In this document: piece by piece, positions 27,372 to 39,018 of the stretch | Layout: the number at the start of each line of letters is the position of its first letter | Position numbering within the stretch: the stretch's first letter is position 1 | Assembly: GCF_024807945.1 (NCBI RefSeq) | Contig: NZ_JANUFD010000007.1 | Coordinates: 248,001 to 312,000, forward strand | Source: Pseudomonas sp. JUb42 | GTDB lineage: Bacteria > Pseudomonadota > Gammaproteobacteria > Pseudomonadales > Pseudomonadaceae | Direction: 5' to 3' | Length of the DNA stretch: 64,000 bases | The notes under the pieces: generated by a model | Told to the model about the DNA's origin: nothing | What the model saw: only the letters and a program-made list of their open reading frames with translations | Database searches by the model: none | Made by a program: the position numbers and the translations under genes

Positions 27372-27622
27372 GCGGCGTTGTTGACCAGTCGATAGACCGC
27401 CTCGACCACGTCATTGACTGTACGCACGGACTTGAACTCTTCGGCAGCGATTTTCTTGCCGGTCTTGCGTTTGATGTGGTCGATCAGGTCCACGGCATCG
27501 ATGCTGTCGATTTCCAGATCCTGATACAGGTTGGATTCCAGGCTGATGCGCTCGGGCTCAAGTTCGAACAGCTCGACCAGGGCGGCCCGCAGGGTCTCGA
27601 AAATGTCTTCACGGGTTTGCAT
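27368..27622 (-). CDS. apeF: Acyl carrier protein 2 (ApeF-like)
   Basis: The 84-residue ACP carries the phosphopantetheine site Ser40 in LEIDSIDAVDL. The acidic helix II surface typical of type II ACPs is present, and the C-terminal helix is complete. It starts 9 bases after the other ACP gene and overlaps the ApeG-like gene by ATGA. Two ACPs in tandem are usual in APE clusters; which one carries the starter and which the growing chain cannot be told here. Confidence 0.92.
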   Translation of the reverse strand: MQTREDIFETLRAALVELFELEPERISLESNLYQDLEIDSIDAVDLIDHIKRKTGKKIAAEEFKSVRTVNDVVEAVYRLVNNAA

Positions 27623-27631
27623 GATCAGTCC

Positions 27632-27892
27632 TCAGGCCGCTTGTCGGGCGCTGACGAACGCCGCAAGGCTGTCCACGCTGGCGAAATGGTCACGGGTGTC
27701 CTTGGCGTCGGCGTCGATCTTGATGCCGTAGCGCTTCTGGATGGCCAGGCCCAGCTCCAGGGCGTCAACCGAATCCAGGCCCAGGCCTTCGCCGAACAGG
27801 GTCTGGTCATTGCCAATGTCGTGCACGCTGATGTCCTCGAGGCCCAGGGCGTCGATGATCAACTGCTTGATGTCACGATGTAGATCGCTCAT
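27632..27892 (-). CDS. apeE: Acyl carrier protein 1 (ApeE-like)
   Basis: The 86-residue ACP has the attachment Ser41 in LGLDSVDALEL. ATG 27892 with MSDLHRDIKQ was chosen; the longer upstream frame belongs to the acyltransferase in another frame. Its start lies 20 bases inside the end of the acyltransferase gene. Confidence 0.92.
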   Translation of the reverse strand: MSDLHRDIKQLIIDALGLEDISVHDIGNDQTLFGEGLGLDSVDALELGLAIQKRYGIKIDADAKDTRDHFASVDSLAAFVSARQAA

Positions 27893-28679
27893 CTGCGGCG
27901 AGCTCCTTGATGAAGTAGTGATGCAAGTAATCGTTGAGCTTGCGCGAGGCCACCGGTGGCGGCCCCATTGCAGCAAAGGCGTTTGGATCTATATCGGCAC
28001 CGACGCGCAAACTGAAATGCACGCGGCGTAACGGAATGCGGTACCAGGGCTCGGCCTTGGTCAGGGTGGTAGGGCTGACTTTGATCACCACCGGGGTGAT
28101 CAGCGCTGCACCGCGCAGGGCAATGGCTGACGCCCCGCGATGAAATTCGGGGGCGTGGTCCGGCCGGGTGCGGGTGCCCTCGGGGAAGACGATCAGGGTC
28201 TGGCCGCTGCGCAGCACCTCGGCGGCGTTGTCGAGCATCTCGGCGCTGCCGTCGTTGCTGATGTAGCCAGTGGCGCATACCGGGCCGCAGGTGAACGGGT
28301 TTTCCCAGAGCTTGCGCTTGACCACGCAATTGGCGTCCCGCACCAGGCCGATCAGGAAGACTACGTCTATCAGCGACGGATGATTGGCGATGATCATCTG
28401 GCCGGGGCGACCCAGGCGCTCGGCTCCGTGTACCTCATAGGTCAACACGCCGGTGCGGGCCATGAGGCGGATAAACAGCCAGAACAGCCTGCTGATGGTG
28501 TGACGGGCGCGCTGGCGGCGACGTTCGGTATGGCCCGGCAGCAGGTTGAGCAACGGGAAGATCATCAGGCGCAGGCACAGCCCGCCCAAGCCGAACAGGA
28601 AAAAACACAGGGCCGTGGCCAGCAGGCGCCAGTAATAGGCGTCGCGGCGCTTGCTCAAAGGCTGCGTTGCCAGTTCCAT
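27873..28679 (-). CDS. apeD: PlsC-type acyltransferase (ApeD-like)
   Basis: The 268-residue protein has an N-terminal membrane segment (LLATALCFFLFGLGGLCLRL), the HX4D motif in ANHPSLIDV near residue 99, and FPEGTRTRP near 172, the acceptor motif of 1-acylglycerol-3-phosphate acyltransferases. It probably transfers a fatty acyl or polyene chain during formation of the lipid anchor. ATG 28679 follows GGAAGAGACGAGT. It overlaps the chain-length-factor gene by 25 bases. Confidence 0.87.
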   Translation of the reverse strand: MELATQPLSKRRDAYYWRLLATALCFFLFGLGGLCLRLMIFPLLNLLPGHTERRRQRARHTISRLFWLFIRLMARTGVLTYEVHGAERLGRPGQMIIANHPSLIDVVFLIGLVRDANCVVKRKLWENPFTCGPVCATGYISNDGSAEMLDNAAEVLRSGQTLIVFPEGTRTRPDHAPEFHRGASAIALRGAALITPVVIKVSPTTLTKAEPWYRIPLRRVHFSLRVGADIDPNAFAAMGPPPVASRKLNDYLHHYFIKELAADERSTS

Positions 28680-29380
28680 ACTCGTCTCTTCCAGGAGTGG
28701 CGGCACGCGCCTTGGGCGCTGTTCAGCGTGCGTAGCAGGCTCAGAGCATTTGGCCACTGGCTGGGCGGCAGCTCTTTGCTGTCGTCGGCAGTGGTGAGTG
28801 ACAGGCTCCAGTCCGTGCCAGCGGTCAGCAGCAGGCCGACGGCATAGGGAAAGGGCACATCGTCGATCCACTGTGAGTAAGCTTGCGGCGGTTGTTCTTC
28901 AGTGATGATCAACAATACGGCGGGGGCGCCTTCGGCCAGCAGCGCAGCGGCTTCGAACACGCCGTGTTCCAGGCCATCACCATCGGCGGCCAATGCCGTC
29001 ATTTCGCTGGTCTCGCCGCGCAGGATCGACCACAGGCCAATCACCGCGTTATGCACCGACAGGCTGAATTGGGTCGGCGAAAGCGGTTCGCTGTTGGCGA
29101 CATCGCAGAGGATTTCAAAGGTGCGCGGGGTTTCCCCGTGACGCGAGACAAACACCAGCGGCAGGCGCTCATAGCCTTCGGCGAGGGGCCAGCCCACGGC
29201 AAAGGCCATGCGCGCCAGACGGCCCAGGCGTCTACGTTGCATGGCCGGCAGGAACGACACGTCCGGGGCCTCATCGCTGCTGTGCAGATGCGTCGGCTGC
29301 TGGCACCACTGCTGCCAGTGTTCGACGCTCGCCAGACCGGGTGCCCAGGCGCGCCATTGTGCGATGTTGAAGGTGATCAA
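28655..29380 (-). CDS. apeC: Ketosynthase-like chain length factor (ApeC-like), first gene of the APE operon
   Basis: The product resembles the N-terminal half of a ketosynthase (PF13723-type): the LSPTQFSLSVHNAVIGLWSI segment corresponds to the region where true ketosynthases have their active Cys, but no Cys is there. That fits a non-catalytic partner which in the APE pathway forms a heterodimer with ApeO. I prefer the TTG at 29380, because relatives begin at ITFNIAQWRAWAPG and GGGATGAG precedes it, giving 241 residues. ATG 29449 would add 23 residues of low-complexity sequence. Confidence 0.82.
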   Translation of the reverse strand: MITFNIAQWRAWAPGLASVEHWQQWCQQPTHLHSSDEAPDVSFLPAMQRRRLGRLARMAFAVGWPLAEGYERLPLVFVSRHGETPRTFEILCDVANSEPLSPTQFSLSVHNAVIGLWSILRGETSEMTALAADGDGLEHGVFEAAALLAEGAPAVLLIITEEQPPQAYSQWIDDVPFPYAVGLLLTAGTDWSLSLTTADDSKELPPSQWPNALSLLRTLNSAQGACRHSWKRRVWNWQRSL

Positions 29381-29485
29381 ATTCTCATCCCGCCCCTGTG
29401 GGCTACTTCTTGTTGCTACTGCGGTGCTGCCGGGCGGCTGGCCAGTCATCAATCCTGGGTGCGGCAAATTGGCCTAGTGGCGGGA

Positions 29486-29514
29486 ATTATCCCGGTGGCG
29501 GCGAATAGTAGCAA
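29486..29514 (-). promoter_or_regulatory. Putative sigma-70 promoter of the APE operon
   Basis: On the minus strand TTGCTA (29509-29514) and GATAAT (29486-29491) are 17 bp apart and lie about 100 bases before the preferred apeC-like start. It is the best pair in the 277-base divergent gap with the ParA-like gene. Inference from consensus only. Confidence 0.45.
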
Positions 29515-29657
29515 TTTGTAAAGGTGCAAATGTAGGAAGTAGACGACTGCATCGGTCGGATTATTCGGTATCTGAGCAGGCAAGTGCTCGCCCTTGTCAT
29601 GTGCATTGCTTAGACTCGGCCTCTTTTATCGTATTCATGCAACAGGGAGGTCGACCC

Positions 29658-30434
29658 ATGCGTCGCGTGGTTTTCAATCAGAAGGGGGGCGTTGGCAAGT
29701 CCAGCATCGCCTGCAATCTGGCGGCGGTCAGCGCTCATGAAGGGTATCGCACGCTCTTGATTGATCTTGATGCCCAGGCCAACTCCACTCAGTACCTCAC
29801 AGGGCTGACGGGTGACGACATTCCCATGGGGATTGCCGAGTTCTTCAAGCAGACCCTCTCCACAGGTTTCGGCAAGAAGAACCATGTGGACATCTATGAA
29901 ACCCCCTACGACAACCTGCATGTGGTAACTGCCACGGCGGAGCTTGCCGACCTGCAACCCAAGCTTGAGGCCAAGCACAAGATCAACAAGCTGCGTAAGT
30001 TGCTGGATGAACTGGACGGCGACTACGAGCGCATTTACCTGGACACGCCACCAGCCCTGAACTTCTATGCCGTTTCGGCGCTGATTGCTGCCGATCGCGT
30101 ATTGATCCCTTTCGATTGCGACAGCTTTTCCCGCCAGGCCCTGTATGGCTTGATCAAGGAAGTCGACGAGCTCAAGGAAGATCACAACGAAGACCTGCAG
30201 GTCGAAGGCATTATCGTCAACCAGTTCCAGCCCCGGGCCAGCCTGCCCCAGCAGATGCTCGACGAGTTGATTGCCGAGGGTTTGCCGGTGCTGCCGGTGT
30301 ACCTCAATGCTTCGGTGAAAATGCGCGAGTCGCATCAGGCCAATACGCCGCTGATTCATTTGGACCCTCGACACAAACTGACCCAGCAGTTTGTGGATTT
30401 GCATCATTTGCTGGAGACCAACGCGCAGCGTTGA
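29658..30434 (+). CDS. Orphan ParA/MinD-type ATPase
   Basis: The 258-residue ATPase has the deviant Walker A KGGVGKS at 9-15 with the signature lysine, IDLDAQANST as the A' region near 37-46, and the Walker B-like YLDTPPAL near 130. Such ATPases place cargo (plasmids, chemoreceptor arrays, protein clusters) using DNA or membrane gradients. ATG 29658 has GGAGG seven bases upstream. No ParB-like gene, parS site or obvious cargo gene lies next to it; it is divergent from the APE operon and followed by a REP repeat, so its partner is unknown. Confidence 0.88.
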   Translation: MRRVVFNQKGGVGKSSIACNLAAVSAHEGYRTLLIDLDAQANSTQYLTGLTGDDIPMGIAEFFKQTLSTGFGKKNHVDIYETPYDNLHVVTATAELADLQPKLEAKHKINKLRKLLDELDGDYERIYLDTPPALNFYAVSALIAADRVLIPFDCDSFSRQALYGLIKEVDELKEDHNEDLQVEGIIVNQFQPRASLPQQMLDELIAEGLPVLPVYLNASVKMRESHQANTPLIHLDPRHKLTQQFVDLHHLLETNAQR

Positions 30435-30480
30435 AGATCGTGTCTGGCTCTGGCCAGGCTTTCTGAGACTTGCGGTCTTT

Positions 30481-30570
30481 GTGGGAGCGAATTCATTCGC
30501 GAAGGCGGTGTTTCAGACGATACACATGTGTCGGATGTACTGGCCTTTTCGCGAATGAATTCGCTCCCAC
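30481..30570. repeat. REP-like inverted repeat, family B
   Basis: Arms 30481-30503 and 30548-30570, perfect 23 bp (GTGGGAGCGAATTCATTCGCGAA), between the convergent ParA-like and PAAR genes. Confidence 0.85.
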
Positions 30571-30608
30571 AACGGCTCACTGTCGCTCCCGCCTGTATTG
30601 TTCGACGC

Positions 30609-31013
30609 TCAGACCTTTTGACAGAAAGGTGAGAGCGTCGTTGGATTGAACGTCCCTTCGCGAATATCGCGATTGATGCGTTCAGCTTCCTTTTGCGCCT
30701 TTTCGGCCAAGTCTTCGGGAATCTCGATGGTGGCTTCCATATCGGCGCAAAGGGCTTCTTGTGTCGCGATCACGGTATGGCTGCCCGGTTTGCAGGCGCA
30801 TTTCACGGCATTGCCGTGGGTCGACACGGCAACGAATTCGTCGACAAAAGTGGGGTTGCCCTGGGCGATATAGCCGACGCTCTGACACGCCGCGCACCAC
30901 ACCGGATCGCCCATCCGTGCGACCCGTTGCAGATCGACCAGATGGCTGGCTGACGCGCTCATGACAAATCCGCCGGTGCTGGTGGGGTCGCCTTCCCTGA
31001 CTGCATAAGACAT
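30609..31013 (-). CDS. PAAR-domain protein with short C-terminal tail
   Basis: The 134-residue product has an N-terminal PAAR-type region (MSYAVREGDP ... KVARMGDPVWC-like HLVDLQRVARMGDP, YIAQGNPTFVD, VAVSTHGNAV) with paired cysteines at 40/43 and 72/74. PAAR proteins sharpen the VgrG spike of type VI secretion and often carry or recruit effectors. After residue 90 there is a 45-residue helical, charged tail ending in Cys131 that is too short for a known toxin domain. No vgrG, hcp or obvious immunity gene is nearby, so this is an orphan tip protein. The last codons lie inside a long hairpin (30603-30640). Confidence 0.8.
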   Translation of the reverse strand: MSYAVREGDPTSTGGFVMSASASHLVDLQRVARMGDPVWCAACQSVGYIAQGNPTFVDEFVAVSTHGNAVKCACKPGSHTVIATQEALCADMEATIEIPEDLAEKAQKEAERINRDIREGTFNPTTLSPFCQKV

Positions 31014-31142
31014 AACGATTGATACCCATGGTTGAGTCGAAAATCGCGATGCTAGGGGCAAATCGGGGCGGCGGGGGCGTCGAAAAGTCGAATAGGACGA
31101 GTCCTACAGAAAAATCGGCCGACTCGCTGCGACTACTTCACT

Positions 31143-31580
31143 TCAATGCACGCCTTGGCTACCCAGCCACGCCAGCAACTGTTGCAACGGAAACGCGCCG
31201 CTCTGGCGTGCCACTTCCCGGCCGTTCTTGAACAGGATCAGGCTGGGGATCGAGCGGATGCCCAGTTGCGCCGACAGCTGCTGATTGGCTTCGCTGTCCA
31301 GCTTGGCCAGTCGGCAGCGCCCGGACAACTGCCGCGCCGCCTGTTCGAAGGTGGGCGCGAAGGACTTGCACGGCCCGCACCACTCGGCCCAGACATCCAC
31401 CAACAGCGGCAGATCGCCCTTGATCTGACTGGCGTAGTCGCCCTGGGTCAGGTTGAACGGGGTATTGAGCAGCACCGGCTGCTTGCAGCGGCCGCACTTG
31501 GGCTGGTCGGCCAGGCGCTCATTGGGGATGCGGTTGAGGCCGTTGCAGTGGGGGCAGGGAATAATCAGTGGATCGGACAT
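31143..31580 (-). CDS. trxC: Thioredoxin 2 (TrxC)
   Basis: The 145-residue zinc thioredoxin has the N-terminal zinc-binding cysteines C9, C12, C29 and C32 and the active site W67-C-G-P-C71. Length and zinc region separate it from TrxA. It reduces disulphides in the cytoplasm and in other bacteria is induced by oxidative stress. ATG 31580 fits the family N-terminus. It has no operon partner apart from a possible link to the small DUF3077-like gene 59 bases upstream. Confidence 0.94.
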   Translation of the reverse strand: MSDPLIIPCPHCNGLNRIPNERLADQPKCGRCKQPVLLNTPFNLTQGDYASQIKGDLPLLVDVWAEWCGPCKSFAPTFEQAARQLSGRCRLAKLDSEANQQLSAQLGIRSIPSLILFKNGREVARQSGAFPLQQLLAWLGSQGVH

Positions 31581-31639
31581 GAGCGGCTCCGGTGACGGAA
31601 AGGGCAATGCCCTCTATCTGGAGCCGCAGCGGCGGGATA

Positions 31640-31882
31640 TCAACCGTTGAACGCACGCAACGACGCTTCAAGCAGGCCTTCGCCCATCTCCAGTTCACGA
31701 TGGATCATGGCTACCAGCGAGCGCATCTGACGCAGATCGGCATCCACCGCTTCGGCGCACAGCGCCTGGGTATTGCCCAGCACCTGGGCCAGTTGCTCCA
31801 GGGCATCGCGCACGGGGATACCGGATTGCACGGCGAACACATTGCCGAACGGGGTGTGCAGGGTGGTGGGAGATTGACTCAT
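31640..31882 (-). CDS. Small DUF3077-like protein
   Basis: The 80-residue protein has the central pattern FAVQSGIPVRDALEQLAQVLG and a long C-terminal helix (QMRSLVAMIHRELEMGEGLLEASLRAF), as in small DUF3077 proteins that are common and often present in several copies in pseudomonads. No function is assigned; the helical shape suggests an oligomerising regulator or adaptor. ATG 31882 has AAGGACAGG upstream, directly below a 9-bp hairpin. Confidence 0.75.
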   Translation of the reverse strand: MSQSPTTLHTPFGNVFAVQSGIPVRDALEQLAQVLGNTQALCAEAVDADLRQMRSLVAMIHRELEMGEGLLEASLRAFNG

Positions 31883-31901
31883 TGGCCTGTCCTTAGTGGC
31901 A

Positions 31902-31923
31902 GCCACCCTTGTTTAAGGGTGGC
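31902..31923. other. Perfect 9-bp hairpin upstream of the DUF3077-like gene
   Basis: GCCACCCTT at 31902-31910 and AAGGGTGGC at 31915-31923, four-base loop, about 20 bases upstream of the start codon. It could be a regulator site or a 5' leader structure of the minus-strand gene; there is no U-run in either direction. Confidence 0.5.
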
Positions 31924-32321
31924 AGCTATACGCAGGTTGACGGACCGGTGAACTGAACGAAAAAACCGGCGCACTTTGAGGGTGCCCCACGTATAGCGGC
32001 CATAACAGACCTGTTTTTCGTTCAATTGCTTTCAGGCCGTCAAACCTGACCACGGGATATCCGTGACGGCGGCGAGGATAGGCAGAGAAGTTGTTGGAAA
32101 CAATACGTTGAAGAAATATCAGACAATTCCTACGGTGTAAGGTTGTTAGATCTTACATGTTGGTTGCGGCCTGTAGGAGCGGCTTTAGCCGCGAGAGCGC
32201 TCTCCCGGCTTAAGCCGGTCCTACAGGTGTTTATCCTTTCGGACTATCCGTTCGAGGAGTTGTTTACATTTGTTTTGTCGCGGTAGCCTTTTTGCATTCT
32301 TTAAGTAAAAAGGTGTTAGAA
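31924..32321. other. AT-rich intergenic stretch
   Basis: Nearly 400 bases with no coding signal. It holds one family-C repeat (32171-32226) and an AT-rich end (32230-32320) that probably contains the promoter of the small secreted protein gene. Base composition is clearly lower in GC than the flanks. I see no RNA gene in it. Confidence 0.6.
32171..32226. repeat. REP-like hairpin, family C
   Basis: CTGTAGGAGCGGCTTTAGCCGCGAGAG paired with CTCTCCCGGCTTAAGCCGGTCCTACAG, a compact hairpin with almost no loop (32171-32226). Two full and one partial relatives lie at 45637, 56148 and 41018. Confidence 0.8.
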
Positions 32322-32768
32322 ATGAAACTGTGTAATAAATTGAAATGGGCTGCCTGTACCGGGGCTGTACTTGCTTGCGGGATTGCTTGGGCAGGCCCGC
32401 AAGTCAATGTGACATTTAAAAATAATGGCAGCGAAAGGGCGTATTACAGTGCAGTAGGCAGTAATGGCACTATGACGTATACCAATGCGAGTCCCAAGCC
32501 CGATAGCGAGGTGGAGTCCGCAAGTCAGAGCGTTTATGGCGTTCGCAGCAGCGTGTCCCCGGATATGGGCTACGCGGTCGTGGATTATCGGATGGGCAGC
32601 AAGACTTGCCGGTTTTCCTCGACCTACACCAAAGCATTTACCAATGGCGTACGCACCCCTAAGTGGAATAAGAGTGCAGTAGCCGGAGGCGGTGCTCGAT
32701 GTGACGTGAGAATTACCTCTGTCGATTATGCCTCTCACAATTGGTCTGTCGAATTCACCATGCAGTAA
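32322..32768 (+). CDS. Small secreted protein, family not recognised
   Basis: The 148-residue product has a clear signal peptide (residues 1 to about 24, ending AWA) and a mature part of about 124 residues rich in Ser, Thr, Tyr and beta-strand pattern (VNVTFKNNGSERAYYSAVG). Two mature cysteines, in SKTCRFSS and GARCDVRI, could form one disulphide. Codon use and GC are lower than in flanking core genes, which suggests recent arrival. ATG 32322 follows AAAGGTG. I do not recognise the family. It lies 57 bases before an equally unfamiliar gene with which it may be cotranscribed. Confidence 0.75.
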   Translation: MKLCNKLKWAACTGAVLACGIAWAGPQVNVTFKNNGSERAYYSAVGSNGTMTYTNASPKPDSEVESASQSVYGVRSSVSPDMGYAVVDYRMGSKTCRFSSTYTKAFTNGVRTPKWNKSAVAGGGARCDVRITSVDYASHNWSVEFTMQ

Positions 32769-32825
32769 TGTTATTGCCTGGGCATTCGCAATGAGTGCTC
32801 AGGCCTTCTTTCCAAGGAGGTCGAA

Positions 32826-33650
32826 ATGACTAATGGTATTCAACTAGATAGATCAATTGGATCTGTCGTAATGACACTTGCCAAAGTTTCCAGTGCTGGC
32901 GTTGAAAAAAGTGCAGGTTCAAAGTGCACCGAGGCCTTGTCTGCCACTCCAAAGCTTTCCAGCCTTGCCCGCCAATTGAGCGAAAGCGCCGAGCGCGCGC
33001 GAATCCGGGACGGCACGTTAAGTCGCCAGCAACTGGGCGATCTGGGGCGTGAGATTGGATATAAAGTGTCAAACGGTTGTGCGCCGGAAATAAAAGCCAG
33101 ACGCGCTCAGGAAGTGCCTGACACGGACGATCCTGAGCGGCTGGAGCGTGCGCTCCAGGCAACTCGCTTTGTAGCCAATAATTATCAAGCCGATTCACGT
33201 GTCATAAATCCTTTTGCAGGGCTGTCCCGTGAGCAGTTGACCTTGATTGTTTATGACGAGAATGGAGGCTATACCCTCAACGAGCGGGACGCCGCCAAGG
33301 TCAGCATCAAGCAGCTCGAACGGCCATGGCGTGAACGAGTATTGGCCGATGCTCAGCTGGAGAGAAGCCAGACTGGCGGTGCCCCGAACTTCTACAGAGC
33401 GTGCGTTGCCCATTACCGGGCCTTGCCAAAGATTGAGCAGGCAATGCATCACCCTGACTACGAGGCCAATAATCTGCGTTTTATTGAAGAGGACCTTGAA
33501 GCGCAGAGATCCGGCAAGAAAGATCAGCCCATGCTGACCCTGATCGAAGTGCTCGCCCGCATAAACAGAAAACTCCCCGTTCCTGTGGCGGGTGGTGAAA
33601 ATCCATCACCTGCCGCGAGGATCGACAATGCAGAAGAGATCAAGACGTAG
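32826..33650 (+). CDS. Hypothetical soluble protein of 274 residues
   Basis: The 274-residue product has no signal peptide or membrane segment. It is charged and mostly helical, with a segment LTLIVYDENGGYTLNERDAA near 137-157 that reminds me of short repeats in other Pseudomonas hypothetical proteins, and a C-terminal acidic, proline-rich tail. A near-perfect AAGGAGGT sits six bases before ATG 32826, so it should be well translated. Low GC at the 5' end matches the gene before it. A secreted effector without a classical signal is possible but unproven. Confidence 0.75.
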   Translation: MTNGIQLDRSIGSVVMTLAKVSSAGVEKSAGSKCTEALSATPKLSSLARQLSESAERARIRDGTLSRQQLGDLGREIGYKVSNGCAPEIKARRAQEVPDTDDPERLERALQATRFVANNYQADSRVINPFAGLSREQLTLIVYDENGGYTLNERDAAKVSIKQLERPWRERVLADAQLERSQTGGAPNFYRACVAHYRALPKIEQAMHHPDYEANNLRFIEEDLEAQRSGKKDQPMLTLIEVLARINRKLPVPVAGGENPSPAARIDNAEEIKT

Positions 33651-33678
33651 GCGCCGGCTGGCTGGCGATCGATGAACT

Positions 33679-33770
33679 TGTGGGAGCGAATTCATTCGCG
33701 AAAGCGGTAATACAGGCGATACCAAGGTGTCGGGTGTGTTGGCCTCTTCGCGAATGAATTCGCTCCCACA
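33679..33770. repeat. REP-like inverted repeat, family B
   Basis: Perfect 24-bp arms 33679-33702 and 33747-33770 between the convergent hypothetical gene and selO. Confidence 0.85.
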
Positions 33771-33818
33771 AAATCTGCTTCCGTACCCTGCCTACGCAAC
33801 CTGTGCCAAATCAGCTAT

Positions 33819-35321
<1,503 letters not shown>

Positions 35322-35347
35322 TTAACCCTGCCGCGTCCACTGACTAA

Positions 35348-38725
<3,378 letters not shown>

Positions 38726-38812
38726 CGGTCGAGCTAGGCAAGAAAAGGGAGTGTAGGGGGTGTTGGTGTTTCAGGACAAATACCGAATACCAATCAGTTA
38801 GAAGCGAATTCC

Positions 38813-38902
38813 GTGGGAGCGAATTCATTCGCGAAAGCGGTGTTCCAGGCGATGAAGATGCGGCGAATGTACCGGCCTCTTCGCGAATGAATTCGCTCCC
38901 AC
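38813..38902. repeat. REP-like inverted repeat, family B
   Basis: 23-bp arms 38813-38835 and 38880-38902 upstream of mscK, followed by a degenerate copy of the tail (AGATTTGCTCCC). Confidence 0.85.
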
Positions 38903-39018
38903 AGATTTGCTCCCTGGCTCGGCTAGTGTTTGCTGCGTGACAGCGCGGCGTCGCAGACGGGGCGGGATCTCCCACAGAGCTTCCACAGAATTCGTGCCTA
39001 CCTGCAGTGGTGTGCTTT

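Noticed and set aside
29658..30434. Chromosomal or plasmid partition locus (parAB)
   Set aside because: No parB-like gene or parS palindromes next to the ATPase, and the left part of the window does not look like an origin region.
29601..33650. Possible integrative element or prophage remnant around the ParA and PAAR genes
   Set aside because: No integrase, att repeat, tRNA or phage structural gene; thioredoxin 2 and DUF3077-like genes here look chromosomal. Only the two low-GC genes remain suspicious.
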